Shown: piece after piece, positions 18,350 through 27,392 of the stretch
Layout: every line of letters starts with the position of its first letter
Numbering within the stretch: the stretch's first letter is position 1
From: Qipengyuania sp. HL-TH1
GTDB taxonomy: Bacteria; Pseudomonadota; Alphaproteobacteria; Sphingomonadales; Sphingomonadaceae
Assembly (NCBI RefSeq): GCF_036365825.1
Contig: NZ_CP142675.1
Location: forward strand, 1,054,001 to 1,118,000
Direction: 5' to 3'
Length of the DNA: 64,000 bases
Made by a program: the position numbers and the translations under genes
The notes under the pieces: model-generated
The model's database searches: none
What the model was told of the DNA's origin: nothing
The model's input: only the letters and a program-made list of their open reading frames with translations

Positions 18350-19399
18350 ATGGGAAAATTTCCGGCGCATCCGGACGAGGTCAGCGCTGCGTGGCTTGGC
18401 GCGCAGCTGAACGCGCGTGTGGATACCGTCTGCTGGGAGCCGATCGGCACCGGGCAGGTGGGCGACAGTGTGCGTTTCTTCCTGACGGGTGAGGACGTAC
18501 CCCCAACGCTCGCGGGGAAGTTCCCGGCAGAGGATGCCAGCAGCCGCGGCACCGCCGCGCTGTTCGGGCTCTACCGCAAGGAAGTCGAGTTCTACCGCCA
18601 CGCCGCGCCGCTGCTCGATGTGCGGGTGCCGAAGGTCTATTTCACCGATGTCGACGAGACGGGCAGCGCCTTTATCCTGCTGTGTGAAGACATGGGCCCT
18701 GCGCGCCAGGGCGATCAGATCGCGGGGTGCGGGATCGAGGATGCGCGCGCCGCCATCCGGCAGGCAGCCGCGATCCATGCGCCCAGCTGGGGGCGCCGCG
18801 AACTGCTCGATGCCGAATGGATCGCCCCGCTCGCCGACCTGCGCCAGCAGCTCGGAGTGATGTACCCGCAGGCGCAGGCGGTTTTCCGTGAGCGCTACGG
18901 CGAAATGCTTGAGCCCGAATTCATGGCGATCTGCGAGCAATTGCGCGAAGCGAGCGCGGTGTGGTTCGAGCGCGACGATCCCCCGCAATGCCTCGTCCAC
19001 GGCGATTTTCGTCTCGACAACATGCTGTTCGATGTCCGCGACGGACGCGAGCCGATCGCCGTTCTCGACTGGCAGACAGTGGCCGTGGGCAGGCCGATGA
19101 CCGATGTCGGCTATTTCATCGGCTGCGGCATCGGTGCGGCATTGTGGCGGGATCACGAACGCGAATTGCTCGATCTGTGGCGCGCGGAAATGCGCGTCCG
19201 CGGGATCGACCTGACCCATGAGGAAATCGAGCGCGATTACCGGCTCGGCATCCTCCACGGCGTCTCCACCGCCGTGTTCAGCGCGGCCTTTGTCGAACGC
19301 ACCGAGCGCGGCGATGCGAATTTCCTGTCGATGGCGCGCGGGGCCTGTTCGCTGGCGCTCGAGCGCGATAGTATCCAGATATTGAAGGAGGCGACCTAG
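18350..19399 (+). CDS. aminoglycoside-phosphotransferase-like kinase (CHK/APH fold)
   Basis: The protein has 349 residues. It carries the kinase-like hallmarks HGDFRLDNMLF (catalytic loop with Asp) and VLDWQTV (the metal-binding Asp), together with an N-terminal glycine/lysine nucleotide-binding region around LAGKFPAED. Such enzymes phosphorylate small hydroxylated compounds. Relatives often occur in pathways for steroids, acyl-CoA or choline-like substrates, but the substrate here is not known. The stop overlaps the GTG start of the next gene (TAGTG), so the two should be translated together. Confidence 0.8.
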   Translation: MGKFPAHPDEVSAAWLGAQLNARVDTVCWEPIGTGQVGDSVRFFLTGEDVPPTLAGKFPAEDASSRGTAALFGLYRKEVEFYRHAAPLLDVRVPKVYFTDVDETGSAFILLCEDMGPARQGDQIAGCGIEDARAAIRQAAAIHAPSWGRRELLDAEWIAPLADLRQQLGVMYPQAQAVFRERYGEMLEPEFMAICEQLREASAVWFERDDPPQCLVHGDFRLDNMLFDVRDGREPIAVLDWQTVAVGRPMTDVGYFIGCGIGAALWRDHERELLDLWRAEMRVRGIDLTHEEIERDYRLGILHGVSTAVFSAAFVERTERGDANFLSMARGACSLALERDSIQILKEAT

Positions 19400-20490
19400 T
19401 GGTTCTGAGCCGCGGAGACGACTATCCGATCCACCAGACGCCGGAACCGGTGGCCTTCGCGGGCACCGACCGCAATTTCTACGACCGCTATTTCTTCAAC
19501 GGCTACGCGCCCGATGGCAGCGGCTTTTTCGCGGTCGCGCTGGGCATCTATCCGCATCTCGACATCATCGATGCGCATTTCAACGTCGTGCGCGACGGGG
19601 TGCAACACTGCGTCCACGCCAGCGCCGAACTGGGGATGGAGCGCATGGCGATGGCTGCCGGGCCGATCTCGGTCGAGATCATCGAGGCGCTCAACATCCT
19701 GCGTATCCGCCTCGAACCGTTCGAAGGCATGGCCGCCGACATCACTTTCACCGGCCGCGCCTTCCCGATCGAGGAGCCGCGTTTCACGCACCGTATCGGA
19801 CCGCGCGCCTTCATGGACTATACCCGGCTGACGCAGAACGGCGGGTACGAGGGCTGGATCGAGGTCGATGGCGACAAGCAGGACCTGGCCGCCGGGACCA
19901 TGGGGACGCGCGACCGCAGCTGGGGCGTGCGCCCGATTGGCGCACGCGACACGCAGCCGATGCCGGGGGCGCCGCTGCCGGGCTTCTTCTGGCAATGGAC
20001 CCCGATCAACTTCCCCGGCGGCAGCCTGTTCTTCCACGTCAATAACGATGCGCAGGGCAATGCCTGGAACACGCGCGCCGCATGGGCGGGCGAGGGGGCC
20101 TCTGCCGATGAGATCACCGAGGGGCATGGCAGCATGCGCACCCGGCTCGAACAGGGCACCCGCTGGCCGTCGGGCGGCACGCTCTCGCTCGCGCTACGCG
20201 GCGCGCCCGAACAGGTGACCTTCGAGCCGCTCGGACGCTTCCAGATGCGCGGGCTGGGCTATACCGATCCGAATTGGGGCCACGGTCTCCACCATGGCCC
20301 GCTCGAGGTCGTGCGCGAGGATATCGAGCTCGACGATATCGATCCGCTGGCGCCCGAGAACCTCCACGTTCAGGTACCCGTACGTGTGTCGGGCAATGAC
20401 GGGTCCGAAGGCATCGGGGTGTTCGAGCAGCTGATAATCGGGCCGTTCGCGCCGCTCGGGCTCAAGGAGTTCCTCGACGCTGCCGATTAG
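19399..20490 (+). CDS. lipocalin/CrtC-like protein of unknown function, coupled to the kinase
   Basis: The protein has 363 residues and starts with GTG, which overlaps the kinase stop. The segment [15 protein letters not shown] is reminiscent of the R-D-x-S-W-G signature of the Svf1/CrtC-like lipocalin group (carotenoid hydratases and relatives). I base this on that motif and the beta-rich sequence with many aromatic residues, so it is tentative. There is no signal peptide. The overlap with a phosphotransferase gene suggests both act on the same hydrophobic small molecule. The 3' end overlaps that of ribH on the opposite strand (TTAG). Confidence 0.6.
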   Translation: MVLSRGDDYPIHQTPEPVAFAGTDRNFYDRYFFNGYAPDGSGFFAVALGIYPHLDIIDAHFNVVRDGVQHCVHASAELGMERMAMAAGPISVEIIEALNILRIRLEPFEGMAADITFTGRAFPIEEPRFTHRIGPRAFMDYTRLTQNGGYEGWIEVDGDKQDLAAGTMGTRDRSWGVRPIGARDTQPMPGAPLPGFFWQWTPINFPGGSLFFHVNNDAQGNAWNTRAAWAGEGASADEITEGHGSMRTRLEQGTRWPSGGTLSLALRGAPEQVTFEPLGRFQMRGLGYTDPNWGHGLHHGPLEVVREDIELDDIDPLAPENLHVQVPVRVSGNDGSEGIGVFEQLIIGPFAPLGLKEFLDAAD

Positions 20491-20909
20491 CCGGCGAACC
20501 GGCCCTGCAGATCGAGCAGCGCCATCGCCGCCTTGGCCGCTTCACCGCCCTTGTCGTTCTGGGCCGGGTCGGCGCGGACCAGCGCCTGCGCCTCGTTCTC
20601 GACCGTCAGTATGCCGTTGCCGATGGCCATGCCGTCCATCGTCAGCGCCATGATCCCGCGCGCGCTTTCGCCGGCGACGATTTCGAAGTGATAGGTTTCG
20701 CCGCGGATCACCACGCCGATCCCGACATAGCCGTCATAGCGCCCGCTTTCGGAAGCGAGCGCGATCGCGCCGGGCACTTCGAGCGCGCCGGGGACGGTGA
20801 GCACTTCCACTTCATGCCCGGCAGCTTCGAGCGCGGCGCGCGCGCCGGCTACCAGCATGTCATTGAGGTGGTCGTAGAAACGGGCTTCGACGATCAGGAA
20901 ACGGGCCAT
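20487..20909 (-). CDS. ribH: 6,7-dimethyl-8-ribityllumazine synthase
   Basis: The protein has 140 residues. It joins the ribB product 3,4-dihydroxy-2-butanone 4-phosphate with 5-amino-6-ribitylaminouracil, the penultimate step of riboflavin synthesis. Recognised features are the N-terminal [14 protein letters not shown], the motif [11 protein letters not shown] that lines the active site, and [14 protein letters not shown] with the conserved His. I chose the ATG at 20909 rather than the GTG at 20918: the ATG has GGAG 8 nt upstream, while the GTG would leave this tract inside the coding region. It follows ribB by 5 bp, so it is in the same operon. Confidence 0.92.
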   Translation of the reverse strand: MARFLIVEARFYDHLNDMLVAGARAALEAAGHEVEVLTVPGALEVPGAIALASESGRYDGYVGIGVVIRGETYHFEIVAGESARGIMALTMDGMAIGNGILTVENEAQALVRADPAQNDKGGEAAKAAMALLDLQGRFAG

Positions 20910-20914
20910 GCGGG

Positions 20915-22159
20915 TCACTCCGGAATGGGTTTGTGGTCGACGATATTGAGGCCGTAGCCCTCGATCGCCACGACATTGGGCTGCGAATTGCTGAGCAGGA
21001 TCATGTCCTCGATGCCGAGATCGGCGAGGATTTGCGACCCTATGCCGACATTGCGCTGCGCGTCGCTCTCGCTGTAGCCGCGGTTCGACGCCGGACGCCC
21101 GGTGATGAGCACGATCACGCCTGCGCCATGTTCGCCCACCGCCTGCATCGCGCGTTGCAGCGTCCGCTTGCGCGGACCGGGCTTGCCGAGCACATCGTCG
21201 AAGATCGAGATCGGATGGACACGGGCAAGGGTAGGCTGGTCCTCGACCACATGGCCCTTCTGCAGGACGTAGCTTTCGCTGCCGTCGACAGTGTTGCGGT
21301 AGGTCAGCAGACGCCAGTCGCCGCCATAGTCGGAATCGAAACTGTCTTCGGCGACGCGCTCGACCAGATGGTCGTGACGCATCCGGTATTCGATCAGGTC
21401 GCGGATCGTGCCGATCTTCATGTCGTGGCGGCGGGCAAAGCCGATCAAATCGTCGAGCCGCGCCATGGTGCCGTCCTCGTTCATGATCTCGCAGATCACG
21501 CCCGAGGGGTTGAGGCCTGCAAGGCGCGAGATATCGACCGCCGCTTCGGTATGTCCGGCGCGGACCAGCACGCCGCCATCGCGCGCCGCCAGCGGGAATA
21601 CATGGCCCGGGGTCACGATATCGTCGGGCCCGCGGGTCGAATCGATCGCGACCGAAACGGTGCGCGCGCGGTCGGCTGCGCTGATTCCCGTCGTGACGCC
21701 GTCCTTGGCCTCGATCGAGGTGGTGAAGGCGGTCTGCATGCTTTCACGATTGTCGCGGCTCATCGGTTCGAGGCCGAGCGCTTCGACGCGCTTGCGGTCG
21801 AGCGACAGGCAGATGAGGCCGCGGCCATGCGTCGCCATGAAATTGATCGCGCTGGGTGTCGCCATCTGCGCGGGAATGATCAGGTCGCCTTCGTTCTCGC
21901 GGTCCTCGTCATCGACGAGGATGTACATGCGGCCATTGCGCGCTTCGTCGATGATTTCCTCGGCGCCGACGATGACCGGGGTCTCGTCATTGGCCTCGAG
22001 GAAGGCTTCGAGTTTGGCGAGCGTATCGGCGGTAGGGTTCCAGCTATCCTCGCCGCACTCGCGCAAGGTATTGGCATGGAGCCCGGCGGCGCGGGCAAGG
22101 CCGGCGCGGGTCATGAGACCCTGCGAAACGAGCGTGCGAACTTTTTCGATCGTGTTCAT
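20915..22159 (-). CDS. ribB: 3,4-dihydroxy-2-butanone 4-phosphate synthase with HTH N-terminus and degenerate GTP cyclohydrolase II domain
   Basis: The protein has 414 residues. Residues 1-55 look like a helix-turn-helix ([20 protein letters not shown] then NTLRE), followed by the DHBP synthase domain (about 60-270) with [39 protein letters not shown] and [12 protein letters not shown], which holds the metal and substrate residues. It converts ribulose 5-phosphate to the four-carbon riboflavin precursor. The C-terminal part aligns with GTP cyclohydrolase II ([13 protein letters not shown] where active enzymes have RVHSECLTGDVFG), but it lacks the three zinc-binding Cys, so this half is probably catalytically dead. 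A palindromic operator lies immediately upstream. The ATG at 22159 is the only start that includes the HTH. Confidence 0.9.
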   Translation of the reverse strand: MNTIEKVRTLVSQGLMTRAGLARAAGLHANTLRECGEDSWNPTADTLAKLEAFLEANDETPVIVGAEEIIDEARNGRMYILVDDEDRENEGDLIIPAQMATPSAINFMATHGRGLICLSLDRKRVEALGLEPMSRDNRESMQTAFTTSIEAKDGVTTGISAADRARTVSVAIDSTRGPDDIVTPGHVFPLAARDGGVLVRAGHTEAAVDISRLAGLNPSGVICEIMNEDGTMARLDDLIGFARRHDMKIGTIRDLIEYRMRHDHLVERVAEDSFDSDYGGDWRLLTYRNTVDGSESYVLQKGHVVEDQPTLARVHPISIFDDVLGKPGPRKRTLQRAMQAVGEHGAGVIVLITGRPASNRGYSESDAQRNVGIGSQILADLGIEDMILLSNSQPNVVAIEGYGLNIVDHKPIPE

Positions 22160-22170
22160 AGTGGACGGGT

Positions 22171-22219
22171 ATCACAGTGTAATGTGATTGCCAATCCCGC
22201 TAATCACATTCGATGTGAT
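22171..22219 (-). promoter_or_regulatory. paired palindromic operator upstream of ribB
   Basis: Two palindromes built from ATCACA / TGTGAT half-sites lie 12-60 bp before the ribB start. One is ATCACAGTGTAATGTGAT (22171-22188) and the other is ATCACATTCGATGTGAT (22203-22219). Their centres are about 31.5 bp apart, close to three helical turns, so a dimeric or tetrameric regulator could bind both on one face. A TTGGCA-like -35 (minus strand, about 22189-22194) lies between them. Confidence 0.55.
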
Positions 22220-22274
22220 GCACGCATAAACGAGCGCGCCTGCGCCAGGCTAGGAGTTAAGGATGGAAGGAAAA

Positions 22275-22350
<76 letters not shown>

Positions 22351-22405
22351 ACACTGCGGCGTACCGCGGCCTCGTGAAAGAGGCGTTCCCGACTCGGGAG
22401 GCGCC

Positions 22406-22433
22406 CATATAGCGGGCTTTCTCGCGATGAAAA
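22406..22433 (-). promoter_or_regulatory. possible tRNA-Lys promoter
   Basis: On the minus strand TTTTCA at 22433-22428 is separated by 16 nt from TATATG at 22411-22406, about 56 bp upstream of the mature tRNA end. This is a weak sigma-70 match by eye. Confidence 0.3.
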
Positions 22434-22448
22434 GCCCCCATTGGCAAA

Positions 22449-22769
22449 TTAGGCGTCACGGCGCTGGCGCAGGCGATGCGATCCTGCCTCGCGAAGCTCT
22501 AGTGTAGCGCCAAATGGGTCGGCCAGATCGTCACCTACGGTGATCAGGCGGCCGAATTCCAACGACCGAACAGCGGCGAATGCCTGGTGCAGTGGCATGC
22601 CGGTAACTTGCGGAAGATCCCAGATCGTAATCTTGCTGCCGCGCCGGTTGGCGCGAGCAACTTCGAGCAGTACTTTGTCGCAAGTCTCGAGATCGCTCCG
22701 CTGCACCCGCTGGCCCGGATCATACTTAGTTCGGTTACCGATCGGAAGTCGGCGGTCCATAGAGGTCAT
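22449..22769 (-). CDS. small winged-helix-like protein of unknown function
   Basis: The protein has 106 residues from the ATG at 22769; a TTG 6 bp earlier is less likely. The C-terminal half (ITIWDLPQVTGMPLHQAFAAV then RSLEFGRLITVGDDLADPFG) reads as a winged helix: a short strand, a helix, a recognition-type helix and a beta wing, as in MarR-like regulators. No family is recognised with confidence. It lies divergently from a LuxR-type regulator with about 130 bp between the starts, so the two may control each other. The codon use looks less GC-biased than its neighbours. Confidence 0.55.
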   Translation of the reverse strand: MTSMDRRLPIGNRTKYDPGQRVQRSDLETCDKVLLEVARANRRGSKITIWDLPQVTGMPLHQAFAAVRSLEFGRLITVGDDLADPFGATLELREAGSHRLRQRRDA

Positions 22770-22827
22770 CGTCAACAGCGTCCCAACTGCGCCAGCGACT
22801 AACCCCTCGGTCCGCCAACAATCGTCA

Positions 22828-22879
22828 TACTGTTCAGTAGTGTCTATCGGTGGTAAAAGCAGTCCCTCAACGGGGGGAC
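22828..22879. promoter_or_regulatory. palindromes between the divergent winged-helix and LuxR genes
   Basis: Two short palindromes lie in the divergent intergenic region: TACTGTTCAGTA (22828-22839, perfect 5-2-5) and GTCCCTCAACGGGGGGAC (22862-22879, GTCCC-N8-GGGAC). Either could be a regulator-binding box for LuxR or the neighbouring protein. This is a pattern match only. Confidence 0.3.
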
Positions 22880-22901
22880 AGTAAAACTAGCTAGAGTAGC
22901 G

Positions 22902-23612
22902 ATGCCCGACCCCACGAAACATATCGTCAAGATGGAGGATTGCGAGGCAATTCTCGAATACCTTTACGCGGGGTGCCTAGAACAAGGCGCTACCTGGTTA
23001 ACCTATCACTTCACGCCGGTGTTCGAATCGCCCACCTCGCGAAACACATTTATCTGGACGCGCGATTTTCCCGTCGAATACCAGAAACGTTACATTAGCG
23101 ACGATTTCCGTGGACGCGACCCGCTCCCCCAACTCGCTTTTGAGCACGGTCCCGTACTGACCTGGACCGAGGTGCGCGCACGTGGAAAGTCGATACCGGA
23201 TGTCACAAGCTTTCTCGACGAGCTGGAGGAGCTTGGCGCCGACAACTGGGTGGTCTTCGCGTTGTTCGGTCCGCGCAATCGCGACGGTTATGCGACGATG
23301 CGGTTTGCCGAGGACCCCGACGGCTTCTCCAAAAAGCGCCTGCAGAAAATCCACTCGCTGATCCTCGCTGCGCATCTGCAGCTCTGCAAGGTCATGGACG
23401 AGGGCCGGGCATCGGTCGCCTTGTCGGACCGCGAACGCGAGGTCGTCGAATGGATGGGGCGGGGCAAGTCGGCGGGCGATATCGCCGCGATCCTCGATAT
23501 CTCGCCCGAAACCGTGCGTACCTATACGCGCCGGGTCTATGACAAGCTGCAGACCAACGACCGCGTGACCGCGACCGTGCGCGCGCTCAAGCTGGGACTG
23601 ATCGAACTCTAG
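22902..23612 (+). CDS. LuxR-type regulator with autoinducer-binding domain (orphan)
   Basis: The protein has 236 residues. The N-terminal autoinducer-binding domain shows WTRDFPVEYQKRYISDDFRG followed by RDPLPQLA and VLTWTEV, with the conserved Trp, Tyr, Asp-Pro and Trp of acyl-homoserine-lactone receptors. The C-terminal LuxR HTH is clear (LSDREREVVEWMGRGKSAGD then IAAILDISPETVRTYTRRVY). No luxI-type synthase is in the window, so it is a LuxR solo here. The start at 22902 follows a GTAGC tract. The stop codon overlaps that of rodA on the other strand (CTAG). Targets are unknown. Confidence 0.85.
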   Translation: MPDPTKHIVKMEDCEAILEYLYAGCLEQGATWLTYHFTPVFESPTSRNTFIWTRDFPVEYQKRYISDDFRGRDPLPQLAFEHGPVLTWTEVRARGKSIPDVTSFLDELEELGADNWVVFALFGPRNRDGYATMRFAEDPDGFSKKRLQKIHSLILAAHLQLCKVMDEGRASVALSDREREVVEWMGRGKSAGDIAAILDISPETVRTYTRRVYDKLQTNDRVTATVRALKLGLIEL

Positions 23613-24727
23613 CGGATCAGCCCGGTGCGCGGGGCCTTGCGGTTCCAGCGGTGGACCATCATCAGCGAGCCGATGCAGATCATGTTGGTGAGCATCGAGC
23701 TACCGCCATGGCTCATGAATGGGAGCGGAATGCCGACCACCGGGGCCAGGCCCATGACCATCATCAGATTGATCGCGACATAGAAGAAGATCGTGGCGGT
23801 CATGCCGAGCGCCACGAGCTTGCCGAACCGGTCGGTGCTCGCGCGTGACACGGCCAGGCCCCAGCCGAAAATCATGGCGAAAGCGCCGAGCACGACAAGC
23901 CCGCCGATGAAGCCCCATTCCTCGGCCATGGTGGCGAAGATGAAGTCGGTGTGCGGTTCCGGCAGATAATGCAGATGGCTCTGCGAGCCCTCGTTGAAGC
24001 CCTTGCCTGAAAAGCCCCCCGATCCAATCGCGATTTTGGACTGGGTGATGTGGTAGCCATCCCCCAGCGGATCGCTGGCGGGGTCGAGGAAGGTGAACAC
24101 GCGCTTCTGCTGGTAGTCTTGCAAGCCAAAGAAGAAGGCCACCGGGGCGAGCACGGCGGCAGCCACCCCTGCACCGACGAACCAGCGCAGCGGCAGGCCT
24201 GCGGAAAACATGATCACCGCACCGCCGAACACGATCGCCAGCGAGGTGCCCAGATCGGGCTGCAGCAGCACCAGCGCCACCGGGGCGAGGATCAGCGCCC
24301 CCGGTGCAATCAGGGCGCGCACGGTGGGCACCATGCCGACCGGCAAGGTCGCGTAATAGCGCGCGAGGACCAGCACGATTGCCGGCTTCATCAACTCCGA
24401 GGGCTGCAATTGCATGAAGCCCAGGTCGAGCCAGCGCTGGCTGCCGCCCCCGACGAAACCGATCGCTTCCACCGCGACCAGCATCAGCAGCACCACCCCA
24501 TAAATCGGGATGGCGAACAGCATCACCAGATCGCGTGAGAACCGGCTGAGCACGAAGGCCATGACAAGGAACACGCCGAAGCGGATGACATGCGAGGACG
24601 CATAGGGATCCCAGTTCCCGCCCGCGGCGGAATACAGCACCAGCGCGCCGAAGCCGATCAGCACGAACAACGGGAACAGCATCTGCCATGGCTGACGCGC
24701 GATGGGAGCGGGGACGAGACCGGTCAT
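23609..24727 (-). CDS. rodA: peptidoglycan glycosyltransferase RodA
   Basis: The protein has 372 residues with about ten hydrophobic segments, as expected for the SEDS family. RodA polymerises lipid II into glycan strands during cell elongation and pairs with PBP2. Recognised motifs are LGFMQLQPSELMKPAIVLVL near the middle, GLQDYQQKRVFTFLDPASDP, and the late GIPLPFMSHGGSSMLTNMIC. Its start overlaps the mrdA stop by 4 bp (ATGA), so it is the last gene of the rod operon mreB-mreC-mreD-mrdA-rodA. Confidence 0.95.
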   Translation of the reverse strand: MTGLVPAPIARQPWQMLFPLFVLIGFGALVLYSAAGGNWDPYASSHVIRFGVFLVMAFVLSRFSRDLVMLFAIPIYGVVLLMLVAVEAIGFVGGGSQRWLDLGFMQLQPSELMKPAIVLVLARYYATLPVGMVPTVRALIAPGALILAPVALVLLQPDLGTSLAIVFGGAVIMFSAGLPLRWFVGAGVAAAVLAPVAFFFGLQDYQQKRVFTFLDPASDPLGDGYHITQSKIAIGSGGFSGKGFNEGSQSHLHYLPEPHTDFIFATMAEEWGFIGGLVVLGAFAMIFGWGLAVSRASTDRFGKLVALGMTATIFFYVAINLMMVMGLAPVVGIPLPFMSHGGSSMLTNMICIGSLMMVHRWNRKAPRTGLIR

Positions 24728-26841
24728 TCGGGCGTGTCTGTGGCATCCGGCGCCGGGGTGCTCCGGGCGGAGGTCGGTCTGGCCGAGGCGGAGGCTTGCG
24801 ACACTTCCTCGGGCGAGCGCGTGTCGATGCGCGAAGGACTGGCCTCTTCGGCGATGCCTTCAGGCTGGCGGGCGGCCACGCGCGCTTCGGCTTCGACCTG
24901 GTCGAAGATATCCTCGTCGCGCGATGGGGCGGGGGGCACGGTCTCGCCCTGTGCTGCGGCATAGGCGCGATATTTCGCATTCAGCCGCTGCTGCGCAGTG
25001 CCGCCCCATTGCTCTTCGAGCGGGCGCAGCGCGTCCATGCCCTTGGCCGGATCGAACAGGAAGGTCATCACATCGCGCGCGATCGGATAGGCTGCGCCCG
25101 ACCCGCCGCCATGTTCGATGACCACCGCGCCGGCGTATTTCGGTTTGTCGAACGGGGCGAAGAACACGAACAGGCCGTGATCGCGATATTTCCACGGACC
25201 GGTCTTGCCGTTGGAGACGCTGAGCGAAACGACCTGCGCGGTGCCCGTCTTGCCCGCCATCTTGATATCGTCGAACGGCAGGCGCGCGCGGCCCGCCGTG
25301 CCGGGGCCGTTCACGACATCGCTCATCGCCTGCCGGACGTAGCCGATTTCCTCGGGGCTGAAGTCGAAATGCTCGAATTGGGGCTTGTCTCCCCCCAGTT
25401 GCAGCCGCGGCATGACTTTGTACCCGGTCGCCATGCGCGCGCTCATCACCGCCAGCTGGAGCGGGTTGGTCAGGTAATAGCCCTGGCCGATCGAGGAATT
25501 GACCGTGTCATAGGGCTGCCATGCGCTGTCGTGCCGCCGCTGTTTCCATTCGGGTGATGGCACGGTGCCGTAGAACTGGCTGGTGACGGGGAGCGGGAAT
25601 TCTTCGCCCAGACCCATCTTGTGCGCCCATTCGGCGACCTTGGCGAATCCCACCTGCTGGGCGAAATGGTAGAAATAGCTGTCGCAGCTCTGGTAGATCG
25701 CCTTGGCCATGTCGACGCGGCCATGGTTGCTCCAGCAATTGAAGAAACGATTGCCGATGCGGCGCCCGCCGCCGCACATGATCGCTTCGTCCGGCTTGAT
25801 GCCCGCATCAAGGAACGCCATGCAGTGCATCGGCTTGATCGTCGATCCGGGGGGATAGAGGCCCTTAAGCACCTTGTTGCGCAGCGGTACGCGCTCGTCG
25901 TCGCGCAGCATGCCGTATTCGACGCGCCCGATCCCTTGCGAAAAGCTGTTGGGATCGAAACTGGGCATCGAGGCCATGCACAATATGTCGCCCGTCTCGC
26001 AATCCATCACCACCGCCGAGCCGCTTTCGAGCCCGATCCGCCGTGCGGCGTAATCCTGCAGCGGACCATCGATCGTCAGCCGGACGGGATCACCCTGGAC
26101 GTCCTCGCGCGTTTCCAGGTCGCGGACGATCCGTCCCGACGCGGTGACCTCGACCCGGCGCGCGCCCGGGATGCCGCGCAGATCGAGTTCGAACTGGCGT
26201 TCCAGCGCATCCTTGCCGATCTTGTACCCCGGCGTGATCAGCAGCGGATTGCGATCCTGCTCCTCATACTCCTCGGCATTCGCAGGGCCGACATAGCCGA
26301 GCAGATGGCCGACCGTCGGGCCGGTGGGATAGAAGCGCGAGAAGCCGCGCTGCGGAACCACCCCGGGCAGGTCGGGCAGCCGCACGCTGACGGCGGCAAA
26401 TTCGTCATAGCTGATACCCGAGGCGATCTCGACGGGCTGGTAGCCGGGACCGTCGTCGATCCGCTTGCGGATGTCCGCCGCCTGGTTCTCGTCGAGCTTG
26501 AGGATATCGGTAAGCGCGAGGAGCGTGGCATCGGGGTCGGGTGTGCGTTCGGGAATGATATCGACGCGGAAGTCCGCGCGGTTCGATGCCAGCGGCGCCC
26601 CGTTGCGGTCGAGTATCCAGCCGCGCCGGGGCGGGATCAGCGAGAGGTTGACGCGGTTGCTCTCGCTCTCGAGCTCGTATTTCTCGTTCTCGGCAATGGC
26701 GATATAGCCCATCCGCGCTGCCAGCAGCACGCCAAGCCCGCCCATCGCGGTGCCGATGACGAAGGTCCGCCGGTCGAAGGCGTTCTCGAGCGTCGACTGG
26801 GTGACGACTTCGCGCGGGCGCGCGCGCTTGCGCAACCGCAT
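24724..26841 (-). CDS. mrdA: penicillin-binding protein 2 (transpeptidase)
   Basis: The protein has 705 residues from MRLRKRARPREVV; the ORF is open for another 64 codons upstream, but those residues are MreD read in another frame. PBP2 crosslinks peptidoglycan during elongation in the periplasm. A single N-terminal membrane anchor (FVIGTAMGGLGVLLAARMG) is followed by the dimerisation/pedestal domain with ERTPDPDATL and by the transpeptidase domain. The active-site Ser is in PPGSTIKPMH (about residue 330) and the KTG triad element is in MAGKTGTAQV (about 530). The C-terminal tail is long and rich in Pro, Ala and Glu, which is common in this bacterial group. The start overlaps the mreD stop by 1 bp. 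Confidence 0.95.
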   Translation of the reverse strand: MRLRKRARPREVVTQSTLENAFDRRTFVIGTAMGGLGVLLAARMGYIAIAENEKYELESESNRVNLSLIPPRRGWILDRNGAPLASNRADFRVDIIPERTPDPDATLLALTDILKLDENQAADIRKRIDDGPGYQPVEIASGISYDEFAAVSVRLPDLPGVVPQRGFSRFYPTGPTVGHLLGYVGPANAEEYEEQDRNPLLITPGYKIGKDALERQFELDLRGIPGARRVEVTASGRIVRDLETREDVQGDPVRLTIDGPLQDYAARRIGLESGSAVVMDCETGDILCMASMPSFDPNSFSQGIGRVEYGMLRDDERVPLRNKVLKGLYPPGSTIKPMHCMAFLDAGIKPDEAIMCGGGRRIGNRFFNCWSNHGRVDMAKAIYQSCDSYFYHFAQQVGFAKVAEWAHKMGLGEEFPLPVTSQFYGTVPSPEWKQRRHDSAWQPYDTVNSSIGQGYYLTNPLQLAVMSARMATGYKVMPRLQLGGDKPQFEHFDFSPEEIGYVRQAMSDVVNGPGTAGRARLPFDDIKMAGKTGTAQVVSLSVSNGKTGPWKYRDHGLFVFFAPFDKPKYAGAVVIEHGGGSGAAYPIARDVMTFLFDPAKGMDALRPLEEQWGGTAQQRLNAKYRAYAAAQGETVPPAPSRDEDIFDQVEAEARVAARQPEGIAEEASPSRIDTRSPEEVSQASASARPTSARSTPAPDATDTPE

Positions 26842-27392
26842 CAGCGTGCCCTCCAGCGCTTGAGACGGGTCCGGTCGAGGACCGCGACCAGCCGCGCTGC
26901 GATGGGGAAGAAGAGAATGGTGAGCACGAGCTGCGGAACCAGGGCCATGAGCGAATGGAAGGTCGGTTGGCCGCCGGAGAACAGCCAGCCGGCGACGAGG
27001 TACCCGAGTATCAGTATACCCGCAGTGAACCAATCCTGCCAGAACGCACGCCAGGGCATGCGCGCCTCGATCAACTCAATGCCGAGCATGATCAGCGACC
27101 ATGTCATGATCGCGAAGCCGAAGGGTTGCCCGCTGTAGAGATCGTCGATCAAGCCCAGCGGAATACCCGCCCATACGGGCATCAATCCGGGCCGCACCAG
27201 CCGCCAGGCGAGCAGCATGAGCAGGCCGAAGGGCGGCATCATCGGGAGGCCGGCGGCAATCGGGAAGATCGGCAAAACCGACCCGATGACAATCGAGATC
27301 CACGGCACGCTATTGGCGAGCAGTGGCGAGTGCGAGCGGTTGATCCGGCTGCCATAGGCATCGCTGCGCGCCCGCGGGTCGTTGCGCTCCAT
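26841..27392 (-). CDS. mreD: rod shape-determining protein MreD
   Basis: The protein has 183 residues with five or so hydrophobic segments, as in MreD. It is a membrane component of the elongasome that links MreC and the cell-wall synthases. Sequence conservation is weak in this family, so the call rests on membrane topology, the AGIPLGLIDDLYSGQPFGF segment and its place between mreC and mrdA. Its start overlaps the mreC stop by 1 bp (TGATG), and its own stop overlaps the mrdA start. Confidence 0.88.
   Translation of the reverse strand: MERNDPRARSDAYGSRINRSHSPLLANSVPWISIVIGSVLPIFPIAAGLPMMPPFGLLMLLAWRLVRPGLMPVWAGIPLGLIDDLYSGQPFGFAIMTWSLIMLGIELIEARMPWRAFWQDWFTAGILILGYLVAGWLFSGGQPTFHSLMALVPQLVLTILFFPIAARLVAVLDRTRLKRWRAR

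Noticed and set aside
22160..22270. FMN riboswitch before ribB
   Set aside because: The conserved RFN element motifs are not seen; only the palindromes are present.
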